Assembly: GCA_034104345.1 (NCBI GenBank)
Contig: JAXEDY010000028.1
Coordinates: 12,831 to 76,830 of the forward strand
From: HGM11416 sp034104345
GTDB taxonomy: Bacteria > Bacillota > Clostridia > Christensenellales > Borkfalkiaceae
Length of the DNA stretch: 64,000 bases
Reading direction: 5' to 3'
The notes below the pieces were generated by a model. It had not been told where the DNA came from, did no database searches, and saw only the letters and a list, made by a program, of their open reading frames with translations. This document shows, piece by piece, positions 1 to 9,600 of this stretch. The stretch's first letter is position 1. Every line of letters starts with the position of its first letter. The translations under genes and the position numbers were made by a program.

Positions 1-428
1 CTTTCGATTTCGTCGTCTTTAAGTTCTACTTTCGAAGTAAGCGCGGTTACCGAAACGGGCGCCGACGAGTTGACGTGCACCGTGATTTCGGCTTTTTCTC
101 CTTTTACCGAGCAATAAACTTTATACGTTCCGACTTGTGCCTTTACTTCGGACGAATCGATATATTGTTTTTTTACTTCGCATTTTTTACCGTCGCCCAC
201 GATGCTGAAATAAACCGAATAATCGGCGGTAAGCGCCTTTTCTTCAAGCAGGGTTACATGGTCCGTAATTGATACTATTCTTACTATTTTGCAATTTTCG
301 GCGTCGGCAAGTTTGCCGTCGTCGGGCTTTGAATTGTTATCGTTGTTATTTCCGCACGCGATAAACGCCGAAAACGACAATACCAAAGCGACAGCGCAAA
401 GCACTATGCCAAAAAGTCTTTTTTTCAT
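1..428 (-). CDS. Secreted lipoprotein, 3' end cut by window edge
   Basis: Read on the minus strand from ATG at 428 (AGGAG a few bases upstream), the frame stays open to base 1, so about 142 residues of the N-terminal part are present. It starts with a basic n-region (MKKR), a hydrophobic stretch and a lipobox ending SAFIAC-G, so it is probably a diacylglyceryl-modified lipoprotein anchored outside the cell membrane. A short Asn/Asp-rich linker follows, then beta-rich sequence with Ig-like spacing (for example DYSVYFSIVGDG and TYKVYCSVKGEK). I do not recognise the family. It is the last visible member of a run of four same-strand lipoprotein genes and is separated from the next one by a strong hairpin. 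Confidence 0.8.
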   Translation of the reverse strand, partial: MKKRLFGIVLCAVALVLSFSAFIACGNNNDNNSKPDDGKLADAENCKIVRIVSITDHVTLLEEKALTADYSVYFSIVGDGKKCEVKKQYIDSSEVKAQVGTYKVYCSVKGEKAEITVHVNSSAPVSVTALTSKVELKDDEIE

Positions 429-506
429 GGTTATTCTCCTGTTTAAAGGCATTTTACAAATCTTTTTGCGTTCGAAAAGCAAAAAGCCTTTTTAGTTTAA
501 CGCAAA

Positions 507-541
507 CGGCGCATGCGCGAAATTACAAAGCGCACGCGCCG
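507..541 (-). terminator. Strong GC-rich hairpin between lipoprotein genes
   Basis: CGGCGCATGCGC (507-518) pairs with GCGCACGCGCCG (530-541) around an 11-base loop. It lies just after the stop of the 938-residue lipoprotein. On the minus strand the bases after the stem are only moderately T-rich (TTTGCGTT), so it may be a weak terminator or an mRNA-stabilising stem. Confidence 0.55.
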
Positions 542-589
542 AGAGCGTAAGCCCGCTGTTACGGACTTTAAATTCGTTGTTTGTTCGGA

Positions 590-3406
590 TTATTTATCCA
601 GACTCCAGTTTACGCTGGTTCTTTCGAGAATACACCAGAAAGTAGGTCCGCCCCAGTTTTCAACCCTTAATCTTAAACCGAGTTGCTGGTTTACGTAAGT
701 TGTATAGCGGCGATAACTTACGTTACCGGTGTTTGCCTTATCCAGCGCGAAGCCGATGGTTTTAAGTTTTTCGGTGAAATTCGCAATCAAACCGTCGTAA
801 TCGTAAAGTTTATAGTTTTCGTCGTATAAATCGTAGCAGATGTTGAATTTAATTCTGTCGTTATAAACGGCGTTACCGGTCGAATCCATGCCTTCGTTAA
901 CCCAATCGTGCCACGGGCCGTAGAATTCATCGCGGAAACATTCGCTTACTACCTTGGGAATAGCCTTGAAATTGGCGTTTCCGGCGATATCTTTGCCGAA
1001 GATTTTTTCCATAACCACATCGCCTTGTTCATAAACTAAGCCGCTGCTGGTAGAATGTTGCGAATAATATTGTACGTCGTCGAAATAAGACCAATCTTGC
1101 GGAATAACCCTTGGGATATAACCGTTCCAGATATTTTCGGGTAAAGTGGTCGCGTTGATATCCGAATAAGCGGTATTGTAATATCCGCCCCAGTTGCCCG
1201 AAATATCGTAAGCGTAACCTACCGCTCTGAAGTTTCCTTCGCTGTCTACGGTGATAAGGAAGGCGTCTTCTTTATCTAAGGTAGAAGTTGCGTCTTTTGC
1301 ATAGTCTGCCAAAGTCATAGCGTAAGCCGCTTCGTAAATTAAAGCCGAATCTTTTAAAGCAAAGGTATGAAGGTCGATAGTGGTGCCTTTAACACGGGTA
1401 GAACCGGTATAAGTGAAGATATACGGCGAGATCTTAAAGTCGGGCAATAAGTCGACGAATTTACCGTCTTTTTTGCGCTGACCTGCCAAAGCCTTTTGAT
1501 CGTAATCGTATGCATAGGTATCGTAAGTGTTATCCGCGTTCTGTTTGTATCCGTAAACTTCGGTGTGGAAAACGTAATCGTCCATCGCAGCGGAATATTC
1601 GCCTGTTTCGTTAATAAGCGCGCCTTCTTCGGTAACCAAGCCCTTGATACCTACGGTACCGCTTGTCGAAAGATAATTGACAAGAGAGAATCCGTCGGTA
1701 TTGCTGCGGCGGGTTTCGGTAGAGTTTGCGTCTGCGGTGGCGCCTAACGAAGACTGGGCACTTAATTCGTAATCGCCGGGATCGATAACGGGCGAATACT
1801 TCTGCGTTTCGGTCATTTTAAAGGTGTAACTCTTTACGGCGCCGCTGCCCATTGCTCTAAGCGCGGTTTCGAGAGCGTTGTATTTATCCGTATCGACGGT
1901 GGGTTTGGCGTAAGGAGCGGGGTTGGAAACGACCGTGCTGCCGATATCGCTGAATTTAAAAGTGCAAACGGTATTTCTGTAACCTATAACGTCCTCTTTG
2001 CCGGTTGAAGCGTTTTCTTTGGTAATATCGATTTTCGTGGTTTCGGCAACTATTCTGTCGACGTATTTTCCGCCTGCGCCGTCGCTTGCGAGAACGATAC
2101 GGAAAGTTTCGAACTGGTCGCCGTTACCGAGTATCGGGCTGAACGACCATGCGATGTAAGCCATAAGCCATTCGTCGTCGCTGGGATAAAATTTTTCGGT
2201 GAACAAAATGGGATCTATTACGATCTGACCGGGTTCTATTTCGTAGGTGTAATAATCGCCTTCATCGTTGCTGAATTTGCCCAAAACCAAACCTTTAAGG
2301 TGGTTCCAGAGGTGTCTGCCGTCGTGAGCGGTTTCGCTGCTGTCATACCACAAAAGTTTGTTGCTTTCCGAATCTTTTAACACTTTCGAAGTGCTTACGT
2401 TGTCTTTGTTAACGTAATATTCATTGGCATAATAGTTTCCGTTACCCGCAGATTCGCCTTTACCGTAGGTGTTGGCGTTTACGGTCGGGGTATTATCGCC
2501 GCTTTTCGACGATTGACCGTACCATTTATCGCCGTCCATTTTAACTACGGTGTCGTAAGAAGTTTCGGTGCTGGTTCCGTTAGACGAAGTGGTATATTTA
2601 ACGACGTCTTTTACGGTGGCGGTTACGGTAATCTTTTCGTTTGCTATATCGTTGAGCATTGCCTGAGTAAGATCGCCTACCGAGCCTTCTTTAAGTTTTT
2701 CTTTAACGGTAATTTCGAATTCCTTGGTTAAGGTAGTTACCGCGTTCGAGGTTACTTTAACGGTTACGGGAACGCCCGAAGCGGGAATATCGAGATTTTC
2801 GTTGTCGACTAAAACTACTTTTTTATCGGCGTCGTATTTAACGAGATTTTCGTATCCGGCGGGGGCATCGAAGGTAACGGCGTAAGAGGTGTCGTCGTAA
2901 GGAAGATCCGAAATAGAAACTTCAACGAGTATACCGTCGGTATCGCCTACGCGTAAAACGGTTTTAACGCTGCTATGATTGTTCGGGTTTTTGGCAAGAG
3001 CGGTCATCGTAGCCGATTTTACGGAACCGGTGTTTTGAACCGTAATGCTCTTTGTGGCTTTAACGCTCGGATCGGAAACGAGTTCGACGATAACGTCTAC
3101 TTTCGTATCTTTTTCTACGTTGGCGCCGCTTGCGATTTTCAGATAGAAGCTAACGCCGTCGTCGCCCGCTTCGGCAACGACTTCCAAAATCGAAGTATCG
3201 CCCGATACTACGCGATATGCCGAGTTATCGGAAACAGCCACCAAAACGGGAACTTTGTCGCCGCTTTTAATGGTAGAGGCTACGCTGATGGCAATGGTGG
3301 GTTTGTTGGTCTGTCCGTTTTTGTCGCAGGCGACAAGCGCGAACGCCATAACAAGAGCAATGACCAAAGCCGTTAAACGTTTTGCTGTTGATGCAATTGT
3401 TTTCAT
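590..3406 (-). CDS. Large lipoprotein with N-terminal Ig-like domains
   Basis: This 938-residue protein has a signal peptide with lipobox (FALVAC-D), so it is probably a cell-surface lipoprotein. AAGGAG precedes the ATG at good spacing. Residues about 35-235 look like two bacterial Ig-like domains (repeated beta pattern with IAISVAS and SVKATKSITV). The remainder is Tyr/Asp-rich and unrecognised. From DLTQAML onward it aligns by eye with the 817-residue neighbour: a shared LTQ-ML start, a W-x-D-S segment, LKGL-L-F, a KPTVDTDKY-type helix and a similar C-terminal domain with RRYTTYVN against EYRKAGCN. The two are therefore tandem paralogs. No catalytic motif was seen. A structural, adhesion or ligand-binding role is inference only. 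Confidence 0.85.
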   Translation of the reverse strand: MKTIASTAKRLTALVIALVMAFALVACDKNGQTNKPTIAISVASTIKSGDKVPVLVAVSDNSAYRVVSGDTSILEVVAEAGDDGVSFYLKIASGANVEKDTKVDVIVELVSDPSVKATKSITVQNTGSVKSATMTALAKNPNNHSSVKTVLRVGDTDGILVEVSISDLPYDDTSYAVTFDAPAGYENLVKYDADKKVVLVDNENLDIPASGVPVTVKVTSNAVTTLTKEFEITVKEKLKEGSVGDLTQAMLNDIANEKITVTATVKDVVKYTTSSNGTSTETSYDTVVKMDGDKWYGQSSKSGDNTPTVNANTYGKGESAGNGNYYANEYYVNKDNVSTSKVLKDSESNKLLWYDSSETAHDGRHLWNHLKGLVLGKFSNDEGDYYTYEIEPGQIVIDPILFTEKFYPSDDEWLMAYIAWSFSPILGNGDQFETFRIVLASDGAGGKYVDRIVAETTKIDITKENASTGKEDVIGYRNTVCTFKFSDIGSTVVSNPAPYAKPTVDTDKYNALETALRAMGSGAVKSYTFKMTETQKYSPVIDPGDYELSAQSSLGATADANSTETRRSNTDGFSLVNYLSTSGTVGIKGLVTEEGALINETGEYSAAMDDYVFHTEVYGYKQNADNTYDTYAYDYDQKALAGQRKKDGKFVDLLPDFKISPYIFTYTGSTRVKGTTIDLHTFALKDSALIYEAAYAMTLADYAKDATSTLDKEDAFLITVDSEGNFRAVGYAYDISGNWGGYYNTAYSDINATTLPENIWNGYIPRVIPQDWSYFDDVQYYSQHSTSSGLVYEQGDVVMEKIFGKDIAGNANFKAIPKVVSECFRDEFYGPWHDWVNEGMDSTGNAVYNDRIKFNICYDLYDENYKLYDYDGLIANFTEKLKTIGFALDKANTGNVSYRRYTTYVNQQLGLRLRVENWGGPTFWCILERTSVNWSLDK

Positions 3407-3473
3407 TTTTTTCTACTCCTTATAGCAATAAAAATTTTTTTTCGTGTATTATATGGTTTATTCGGTTAAAGGC

Positions 3474-5927
3474 TTATTCCGCCCAGATATAAACGAATAA
3501 GTCCAGACTTTCGTCGGCGGGGCGAATAACTAAGTTGCAACCCGCTTTTCTGTATTCTCCGCTGCCGTCGGTCGCCTTTTCAAACCCTTTAAGTTTAAGA
3601 AATTTATCGAGAGTGTCGAGCGAAGCGTCGATCGTGTAATCGGTTCCGAGCGGAACGTCGTAATAAAGCTTAATAGTGTCGATGGTTTTGTTTCCGCTTG
3701 CGGTCGATTTGATATATTTCTGAATCATTCCCAAGCCGAAACAATCGCCAAGTCCGTTATCGGCGTCGCCAAAGAACGGAATGTCGGATATTTCGATACC
3801 GGAAAGAGCCGGAACGTTGCCTTTTCCGAAAAAGTTTTCTTCGAAAAATTTATCCGCTTGTTTTAATTCGTCCGATTCGGTCGAAACGATTATGGAAACG
3901 TCTGCCCACGAAGAAGGTATTCTTTTTGCTTTAAACGCGCCTATCGCGGCAGAAATGCCGTCGGATACGGTTGCCGAATTAAAATCGGAATAAGTTATAT
4001 CCACAACACCGTAAATCCCTTGCGCGTCGATGCTGTAATAAAAGCCCGAAGCGACTATATAATATTCGCCGTCGACCTGCTGAACGTCGACGTAAGTTGC
4101 GAATTCGGTAGAACCCGAAGTTGCGACCGTTGCGAACAGACTGTAAAGCGATATGTCGTTGCCCACGCCGTAGTAAAACAGCGAAGCCACCGTAGACATC
4201 GCTTCGTCGGCAACGAAACGGGTAAGTCCGTTTTCTTCATCGACGTAACAACCGCGGTTGAATATTTCGGCGCAGAAATCGAACGATGGCTTAATGTTTT
4301 TAAAATCGCCTTTGTATGCGCGGGTGGGTTCGAATCCCGTTTCCCCCGCAAAGAAAGTATTGTAAGTACCGTCGCCGTTATCGCGGTAGCCGTAAGACGA
4401 ACTGTCGGTATATTTGTCCTCTTCGGCCGAAAGGCGCGAATCGTATGGACGGAAGTAGCAAATGCCGTCGGTTACTATTTCCTGATATCCCGAAACGCTG
4501 GTCGTCGTAAGCCCGCGCATTGCCGAAATGTTGATAAATTCGGTTTTATACGAATCGAGCGCTTGCATGTTGGCTATCGCCGCCTGAAGTTTCCGATATT
4601 CCGCTTTTGTGGCTGCGTCGGTATAGTCTTCGATTTTGGTGTAAACGGGCATTTGGGGAACTACCGCATTTTCGGAAGTATCGAGCGACACGAATAATTT
4701 CTGAATCGCCATATATCCCGAAACTATCGAATAGTCTTTGCCGCTTACGGCGCAGATACCTATTACTTCCCCTCCGTCGATTATAAGTTCGAAAGTGGTT
4801 TCGTTCGAAACGTAAAAGTTATACGGATCGCACGACGAAACTATGTTTTTAACGCGCGCGTCGCCCGCATGAACGTATCTCCAACGCCAATTTTCGCTGT
4901 CGAAATCGAAATCGGCAAGGGTTAAGCCCTTGAATCCGTTGTAATACCCCGAATCATGCCACGTAATTTTTTCGCCGTTTTCGTCTTTTACGGGAAGCCT
5001 GCGTTCTTGGTTTTTAAAGTCGATACCCGTTTCGCAAGCGTAGCCTTCGTCATCGGATTCGCAGAATATCTGCTGGCTTATGCCGGTGTTTGCGTTTTCG
5101 AATTCGGCAAACCATCTGCCCTTTTCCATTGCGGTGCGCATGGTTACCGTATTCGACTGAACGAACGTGGTTATAACTTCGTCGCCGAGATCTACTTCTT
5201 TATAAACGTCGATAAGAACGAATCCGTCGAACGAGGCGGCTTCGCGTTCGCCGCAAAGCGCCGAAAGCATGCCTTGGGTAAGTTCGGTTTTCGCAACTAC
5301 CGTAACCGCTTTTGTTACGCTTACTTTTTCGTCGGCAACGCAAACGGCGGTTACTTTTACGGGTTTATCGCCCGAAACTTCGTTTGCGGTGAAAGTTATA
5401 GCCGTATCGGTACGCGATACTTCGGTTAAAGCCCCGTCGGGATTTTCTACCGTAAATTTAACTTTTTTGTCGTTTTCGTCCTCCGATCCGCTTACGTTCG
5501 CGGCGAAAATAACGGTTTCGCCGTTTTTAACCGTGCTTACTTCTTTGCCGTTTACCGTGCACGAAAGAGCGACTTTAAGGTCCTTGTCGTCGGGCTTGGG
5601 AATTATCGCGTTAAAGGTTACCGTTTCGGAAGCTGGCGAAGTTTCGTAACCGCTTGCAAACGCTTTAACGTAAATTTGCTGCGTTTTGGTTAAATCGGTA
5701 AGGTCGTAAACGGTCGAAGTAACGTCGGCTTCTTTTTCGCCGTCTATAAAAACGGTATAGCCTTCGGCGTTTTCTGCTTCGTTCCATTTCACCCTGCCTG
5801 TTTGGCTTACGCTTATGCCCGTGGGGGCTGCAAGCGTTTTGTCTTCGGGCGAAAGCTTTACGCAAGCGCCCGCCGAAAGGATTAAGAGCGAAACGATTAC
5901 TAAACAAATAATTCTTTTAAGTTTCAT
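3474..5927 (-). CDS. Large lipoprotein with N-terminal fibronectin III-like domain, paralog of neighbour
   Basis: This 817-residue protein has an N-terminal signal and lipobox (LSAGAC-V) and an AGGAGAACGTGAA ribosome-binding region. Residues about 35-110 look like a fibronectin type III domain (GISVSQTGRVKWN, then AEGYTVFIDG and QQIYVKAFASGY). An Ig-like beta domain spans roughly 115-210. The rest is the unrecognised region shared with the 938-residue protein downstream. The start lies only 12 bases after the stop of the 191-residue lipoprotein upstream, so the two are almost certainly co-transcribed. There are no enzyme motifs. A short stretch near 4318-4350 mimics a tRNA T-arm but is coding sequence. 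Confidence 0.85.
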   Translation of the reverse strand: MKLKRIICLVIVSLLILSAGACVKLSPEDKTLAAPTGISVSQTGRVKWNEAENAEGYTVFIDGEKEADVTSTVYDLTDLTKTQQIYVKAFASGYETSPASETVTFNAIIPKPDDKDLKVALSCTVNGKEVSTVKNGETVIFAANVSGSEDENDKKVKFTVENPDGALTEVSRTDTAITFTANEVSGDKPVKVTAVCVADEKVSVTKAVTVVAKTELTQGMLSALCGEREAASFDGFVLIDVYKEVDLGDEVITTFVQSNTVTMRTAMEKGRWFAEFENANTGISQQIFCESDDEGYACETGIDFKNQERRLPVKDENGEKITWHDSGYYNGFKGLTLADFDFDSENWRWRYVHAGDARVKNIVSSCDPYNFYVSNETTFELIIDGGEVIGICAVSGKDYSIVSGYMAIQKLFVSLDTSENAVVPQMPVYTKIEDYTDAATKAEYRKLQAAIANMQALDSYKTEFINISAMRGLTTTSVSGYQEIVTDGICYFRPYDSRLSAEEDKYTDSSSYGYRDNGDGTYNTFFAGETGFEPTRAYKGDFKNIKPSFDFCAEIFNRGCYVDEENGLTRFVADEAMSTVASLFYYGVGNDISLYSLFATVATSGSTEFATYVDVQQVDGEYYIVASGFYYSIDAQGIYGVVDITYSDFNSATVSDGISAAIGAFKAKRIPSSWADVSIIVSTESDELKQADKFFEENFFGKGNVPALSGIEISDIPFFGDADNGLGDCFGLGMIQKYIKSTASGNKTIDTIKLYYDVPLGTDYTIDASLDTLDKFLKLKGFEKATDGSGEYRKAGCNLVIRPADESLDLFVYIWAE

Positions 5928-5939
5928 TTCACGTTCTCC

Positions 5940-6515
5940 TTAATACGCATAGGCTGTCGTAACGAACGCTTCGCATATTTTCCCCGTGCTTTCGTCGGTT
6001 ATAAATTTAAACGAATAATTCGCGCTTTTAATTTTATCTCCGTCGAACTCCGCACAGAAAGCAATTCCGCCGAACGAAGGAAGTTCGCCTATGAATTCGG
6101 CAACGTTTTCGTCGGAAACAAACGCGTTTATAATGCCGCTCTCCGAAGAAAAGTTATCTAATATTTTGCTTTTGAAATTAAAAACGATGAGGTCGCCCCG
6201 ATCTAAATTAACTATGTCGGTTTCGGTTTTTACCGACTGTTCGAACGTAGAAGGATCTATTGCCGTGGTTTCGGTAATAACGCTCGCTTCGGTATCCGAA
6301 ATAAACGCCTGCGTTTTTTTAACCGATTTGATAACGAACGCGCCGTCTTTGTATTCGACCGTGGTAACAACCGTTCTTACCGATTGCATCGACAACTCAT
6401 AGGCCTTTTTAACGCCGGAAGCTTTTGATAAATCGATGCCCCCGCACGATGCCGAAAACGCCGTTATTATCGCCGCGAAAATGCAGATCGCCGCTGTAAA
6501 TAATCTTTTTTTCAT
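5940..6515 (-). CDS. Small lipoprotein, unknown function
   Basis: This 191-residue protein starts MKKRLF and has a hydrophobic segment and lipobox (FSASC-G), so it is predicted to be anchored on the outer face of the membrane. The mature part is a single mixed alpha/beta domain with several antiparallel strand-like stretches (TVVTTVEYKDGAF, SANYSFKFI). It resembles the general size and layout of small lipid- or ligand-binding lipoproteins, but I recognise no family. It sits between the giant subtilase gene (91 bases upstream) and the paralogous lipoprotein pair (12 bases downstream), so it probably belongs to the same surface operon. Confidence 0.8.
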   Translation of the reverse strand: MKKRLFTAAICIFAAIITAFSASCGGIDLSKASGVKKAYELSMQSVRTVVTTVEYKDGAFVIKSVKKTQAFISDTEASVITETTAIDPSTFEQSVKTETDIVNLDRGDLIVFNFKSKILDNFSSESGIINAFVSDENVAEFIGELPSFGGIAFCAEFDGDKIKSANYSFKFITDESTGKICEAFVTTAYAY

Positions 6516-6538
6516 GTCGTTTACCTTTTTGTTTTTTA

Positions 6539-6564
6539 CGCGCCGCCGCTTTTATGGCGGCGCG
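6539..6564 (-). terminator. GC-rich stem-loop after giant subtilase gene
   Basis: CGCGCCGCC (6539-6547) pairs perfectly with GGCGGCGCG (6556-6564) around 8 bases. No T-run follows on the minus strand, so it may slow or partly stop transcription, or protect the 3' end of the subtilase mRNA. Confidence 0.45.
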
Positions 6565-6606
6565 GATTTAAACTTTTGTGCTTTTGCTGCTTCTTCCGCG
6601 CGGGAT

Positions 6607-9600
6607 TCAGCCCAAAAGAATTTTGTCGATTTCGCTTATCGGCGCGTTTACCGAGTTGTAATATTCGCCGAACGCTTTTACGAGCGCGTCGTATTTATCG
6701 AGATTTAAAAGCGAACGTTGCGAACCTTTAAGGCTGTCTATTTTTGCGGTAAGTTCACCCAAAGTCGATATAACGGTTAAATCGAAAGTATCGGGAAGCG
6801 CCATAAGTTTTTCGTTAAGCGCTTTAATCTTTTCGTTGGCTTTTTCAACCTTTAACAAACGAACCCTTTCTTTCGCGTTTAAAAACGCGCTTACGTATTC
6901 GTTCCATTCTGCAGCGGTGAACGCGCGGCCGAAGAATTTGCTTGCGTCGCTTACGTTTATCGCGGAATATGCCGCCGTAGCCTTGTTGACGAGCGCTTCG
7001 TCCGTAAGTTCGATTTCGCGTTTTTCGGTTATGGCGATTATTTCTTTTGCGTAAGCAACGAAGTCGGACATATCGCCGTCCATTGCAAGGTAACTTCTGT
7101 CCGTTCTGTAAAATCTTCCGAACAGCGCCTTATAAACGGGCGAATCGTAACCTTCGGTCTTTTTGTTTACCGTGTCGGGCAGATACGCCGTAATCGGCGC
7201 GTTTTTACCCGCTAAATCAACGAAGTTGTAATAGCAGAGTTCGGTGTTGAAAAGGTCGAGATACTTATGAAGTTGTTCGTATGCGTATTGGTTGTCTTTT
7301 CCTTCGGTAAGAGATGCGTTTCTGTCGTATGCGCTTTCGAGCGCGGGCGCCGCATAAGATCTGAAGTATACGCCCCAGCCCTGATCGCGCGAGTCTTCTT
7401 TTAAAAGCCCCGTACAGCCGTAGAACGCATAGTTGCCTATAAGTTTAAGCGATTCGGGAAGAACGATTTTTACGAGATTTTTGTTGGCGTTCGCCGCATA
7501 AAATTCGATACGTTCAACCCCGTCGAGCACGGTAAGTTCGGTTATTTTATCGCCGTAACCGTCGGATAAAGCAGCCGGAACCGAGTTAAGCTGAAGCGCG
7601 CCCGAAGGCATTACGTTGTATAACACGCCGCCCTCTATGCGGGCGTAATCGTTTATAACTTTGCTGACCGAGCCGCCGCTTGTGAATTTTTCAAGCGCGT
7701 TGCAGCCCGTAAACGCCGCTTTGCCTATTTTCTCGACGGTAGACGCAACGTCGAATTCTTTTAAGTTATAGTTGCCGCCGAGAGCCACGCTGTTGAACGC
7801 GTAATCTTCGATTATTTTAAGCGAAGGCGCTTTGAACGAGTTAACCGAAGTATCTTTAAACGCATACTGCCCGATGTATTCGAGCGCGGGTGCGATTACG
7901 TCGCAAGCGAGCGCTTCGTTGTTTGCAAACGCGGCTTCGCCTATGGTTTTAACGCTCGAAAGGTCGATGGTTTTAAGAGTGCGCGCCGAATCGGTGGTTA
8001 ACGGCTGAGTAAACGCGTAATTGCCGATTTCTTCTACGCTACCCAAGTTTACGTTTGCAATCGACGTGCAGTTTGCGAACATATAGTCGCCCACGCGGGT
8101 TACGCTTGCGGGAAGAACTACTTTTTCGAGCGAACCGCAACCGAAGAATACCGCGTTGCCGTCGAAGTTCATTTTCTTCATTTCTTCGGCGCTGTCGAGT
8201 CCGGCTCCTTCTTCGAAGGTTACGCCTTCGGGAATGGTTATTTCGCCAAGTCCGTTGCAATACATAAACGCGCCTTCGCCTATCTTTTTAAGGCTCGAAG
8301 GCAGAGTTATCGTTTTGAACGAGGGCGAAGAACCGCTTGTGGTAAGTTTACCGAACGCATAGTTGCCTATGATCTCGGTTTTTGCGCTGCCCGCAATTTC
8401 GTTTCCGTTTTCGTCGTAATCGGCAAATTTTACGTCGACGAGCGACGAACATTCGGCAAACGCCGAGTTTTCTATGGTTCTAATGCCCGTAAGAACTACT
8501 CCGCCGAGCGATTTGCAGTTGTAGAACGCCTGAAGCGGAATAACTTCGGTAACGTTTTTGAAGTTTAAAATGCCTTTAATCGAAACGTCGTTTGCAAAGC
8601 ACGCGTCGCCTATAACAAGCCCGCCCTTTTCGCCGTCGGCTACTTGGGGAAGCGTTACTTTTTCTAAATATCTCGCGTTTTGGAACGCGCCTACGCCGAG
8701 CGTTACGTTTTTGCCGAGAGTTACCTTTTTAATACGCGAATCGTAAAACGCGCCTTCGCCTACCGCGGTGCCGTCGCCGACGCTTACTTCGGTTAAAGCC
8801 GAACCGGCAAACGCATAATCGCCTATTTCGGCAACTTTATCGAGATTTTCGGCTGTTACGTCCGAATAAACGACCTTATCGTTGCCGGTTTCTTCGTCTT
8901 TAACGATATTTCTGCCGGCGTAAGCGAATGCGAATCTGCCTAAAACGGTATTTTCGGAAAGAACTATTTCGGTAAGTTCGGGGCAGTTTGCAAACGCATA
9001 ATCGCCTACTTTAACGCCCTGTTTATTGATAATTACCGATTTTACGTTCGAACCCGCGAATGCCGACGCGCCTATTTCTTCGATGGCGTCGATTTCGTCG
9101 ATCGTAAGAACTTCGGTATCGTTTATCGCCGCGAAAACGAGAATTTTTCCGTCTTTGCTCGTGAGATAAGGCTTGCCTTCGGCGGGAGCCGCGTAGTGCG
9201 CGTTGTTATCGTCTACAACGAAGTTTTTAATCGAAGTTCCCTGGAACACGGTGCCGTTTATGCTTCCTAAAACGGTTTTCGCGCCGAATTTAACGGTTTC
9301 GAGCCCCGATTTATAAAAACTGTATGCGCCGAAGTTCACTTCGCAATCGGGAAGGTCAAACGCTTTAAGCGACGAATCGTTATAAAACGCCTGTTCGCCG
9401 ATGGTCGAAACGGTTGCGCCGTCGAACACGAACGAAGAAAGGTTGTTACAATCGCTGAACGCGCCTTTTCCGATGGTTTCGAGCGAGTTTTTAAGGGTTA
9501 CTTTTGTTAAACTGCCGCAACGGGCGAAGCAATATTCGGGAATTTCGGTTTTCGTGTATAACGTAATTTCTTTAAGCCCCGTACGCACGAACATAGCATA

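Noticed and set aside
4317..4350. tRNA T-arm-like sequence (GGTTCGAATCC with flanking GC bases)
   Set aside because: It lies inside the coding frame of the 817-residue lipoprotein, and no acceptor, D or anticodon arms could be formed upstream.
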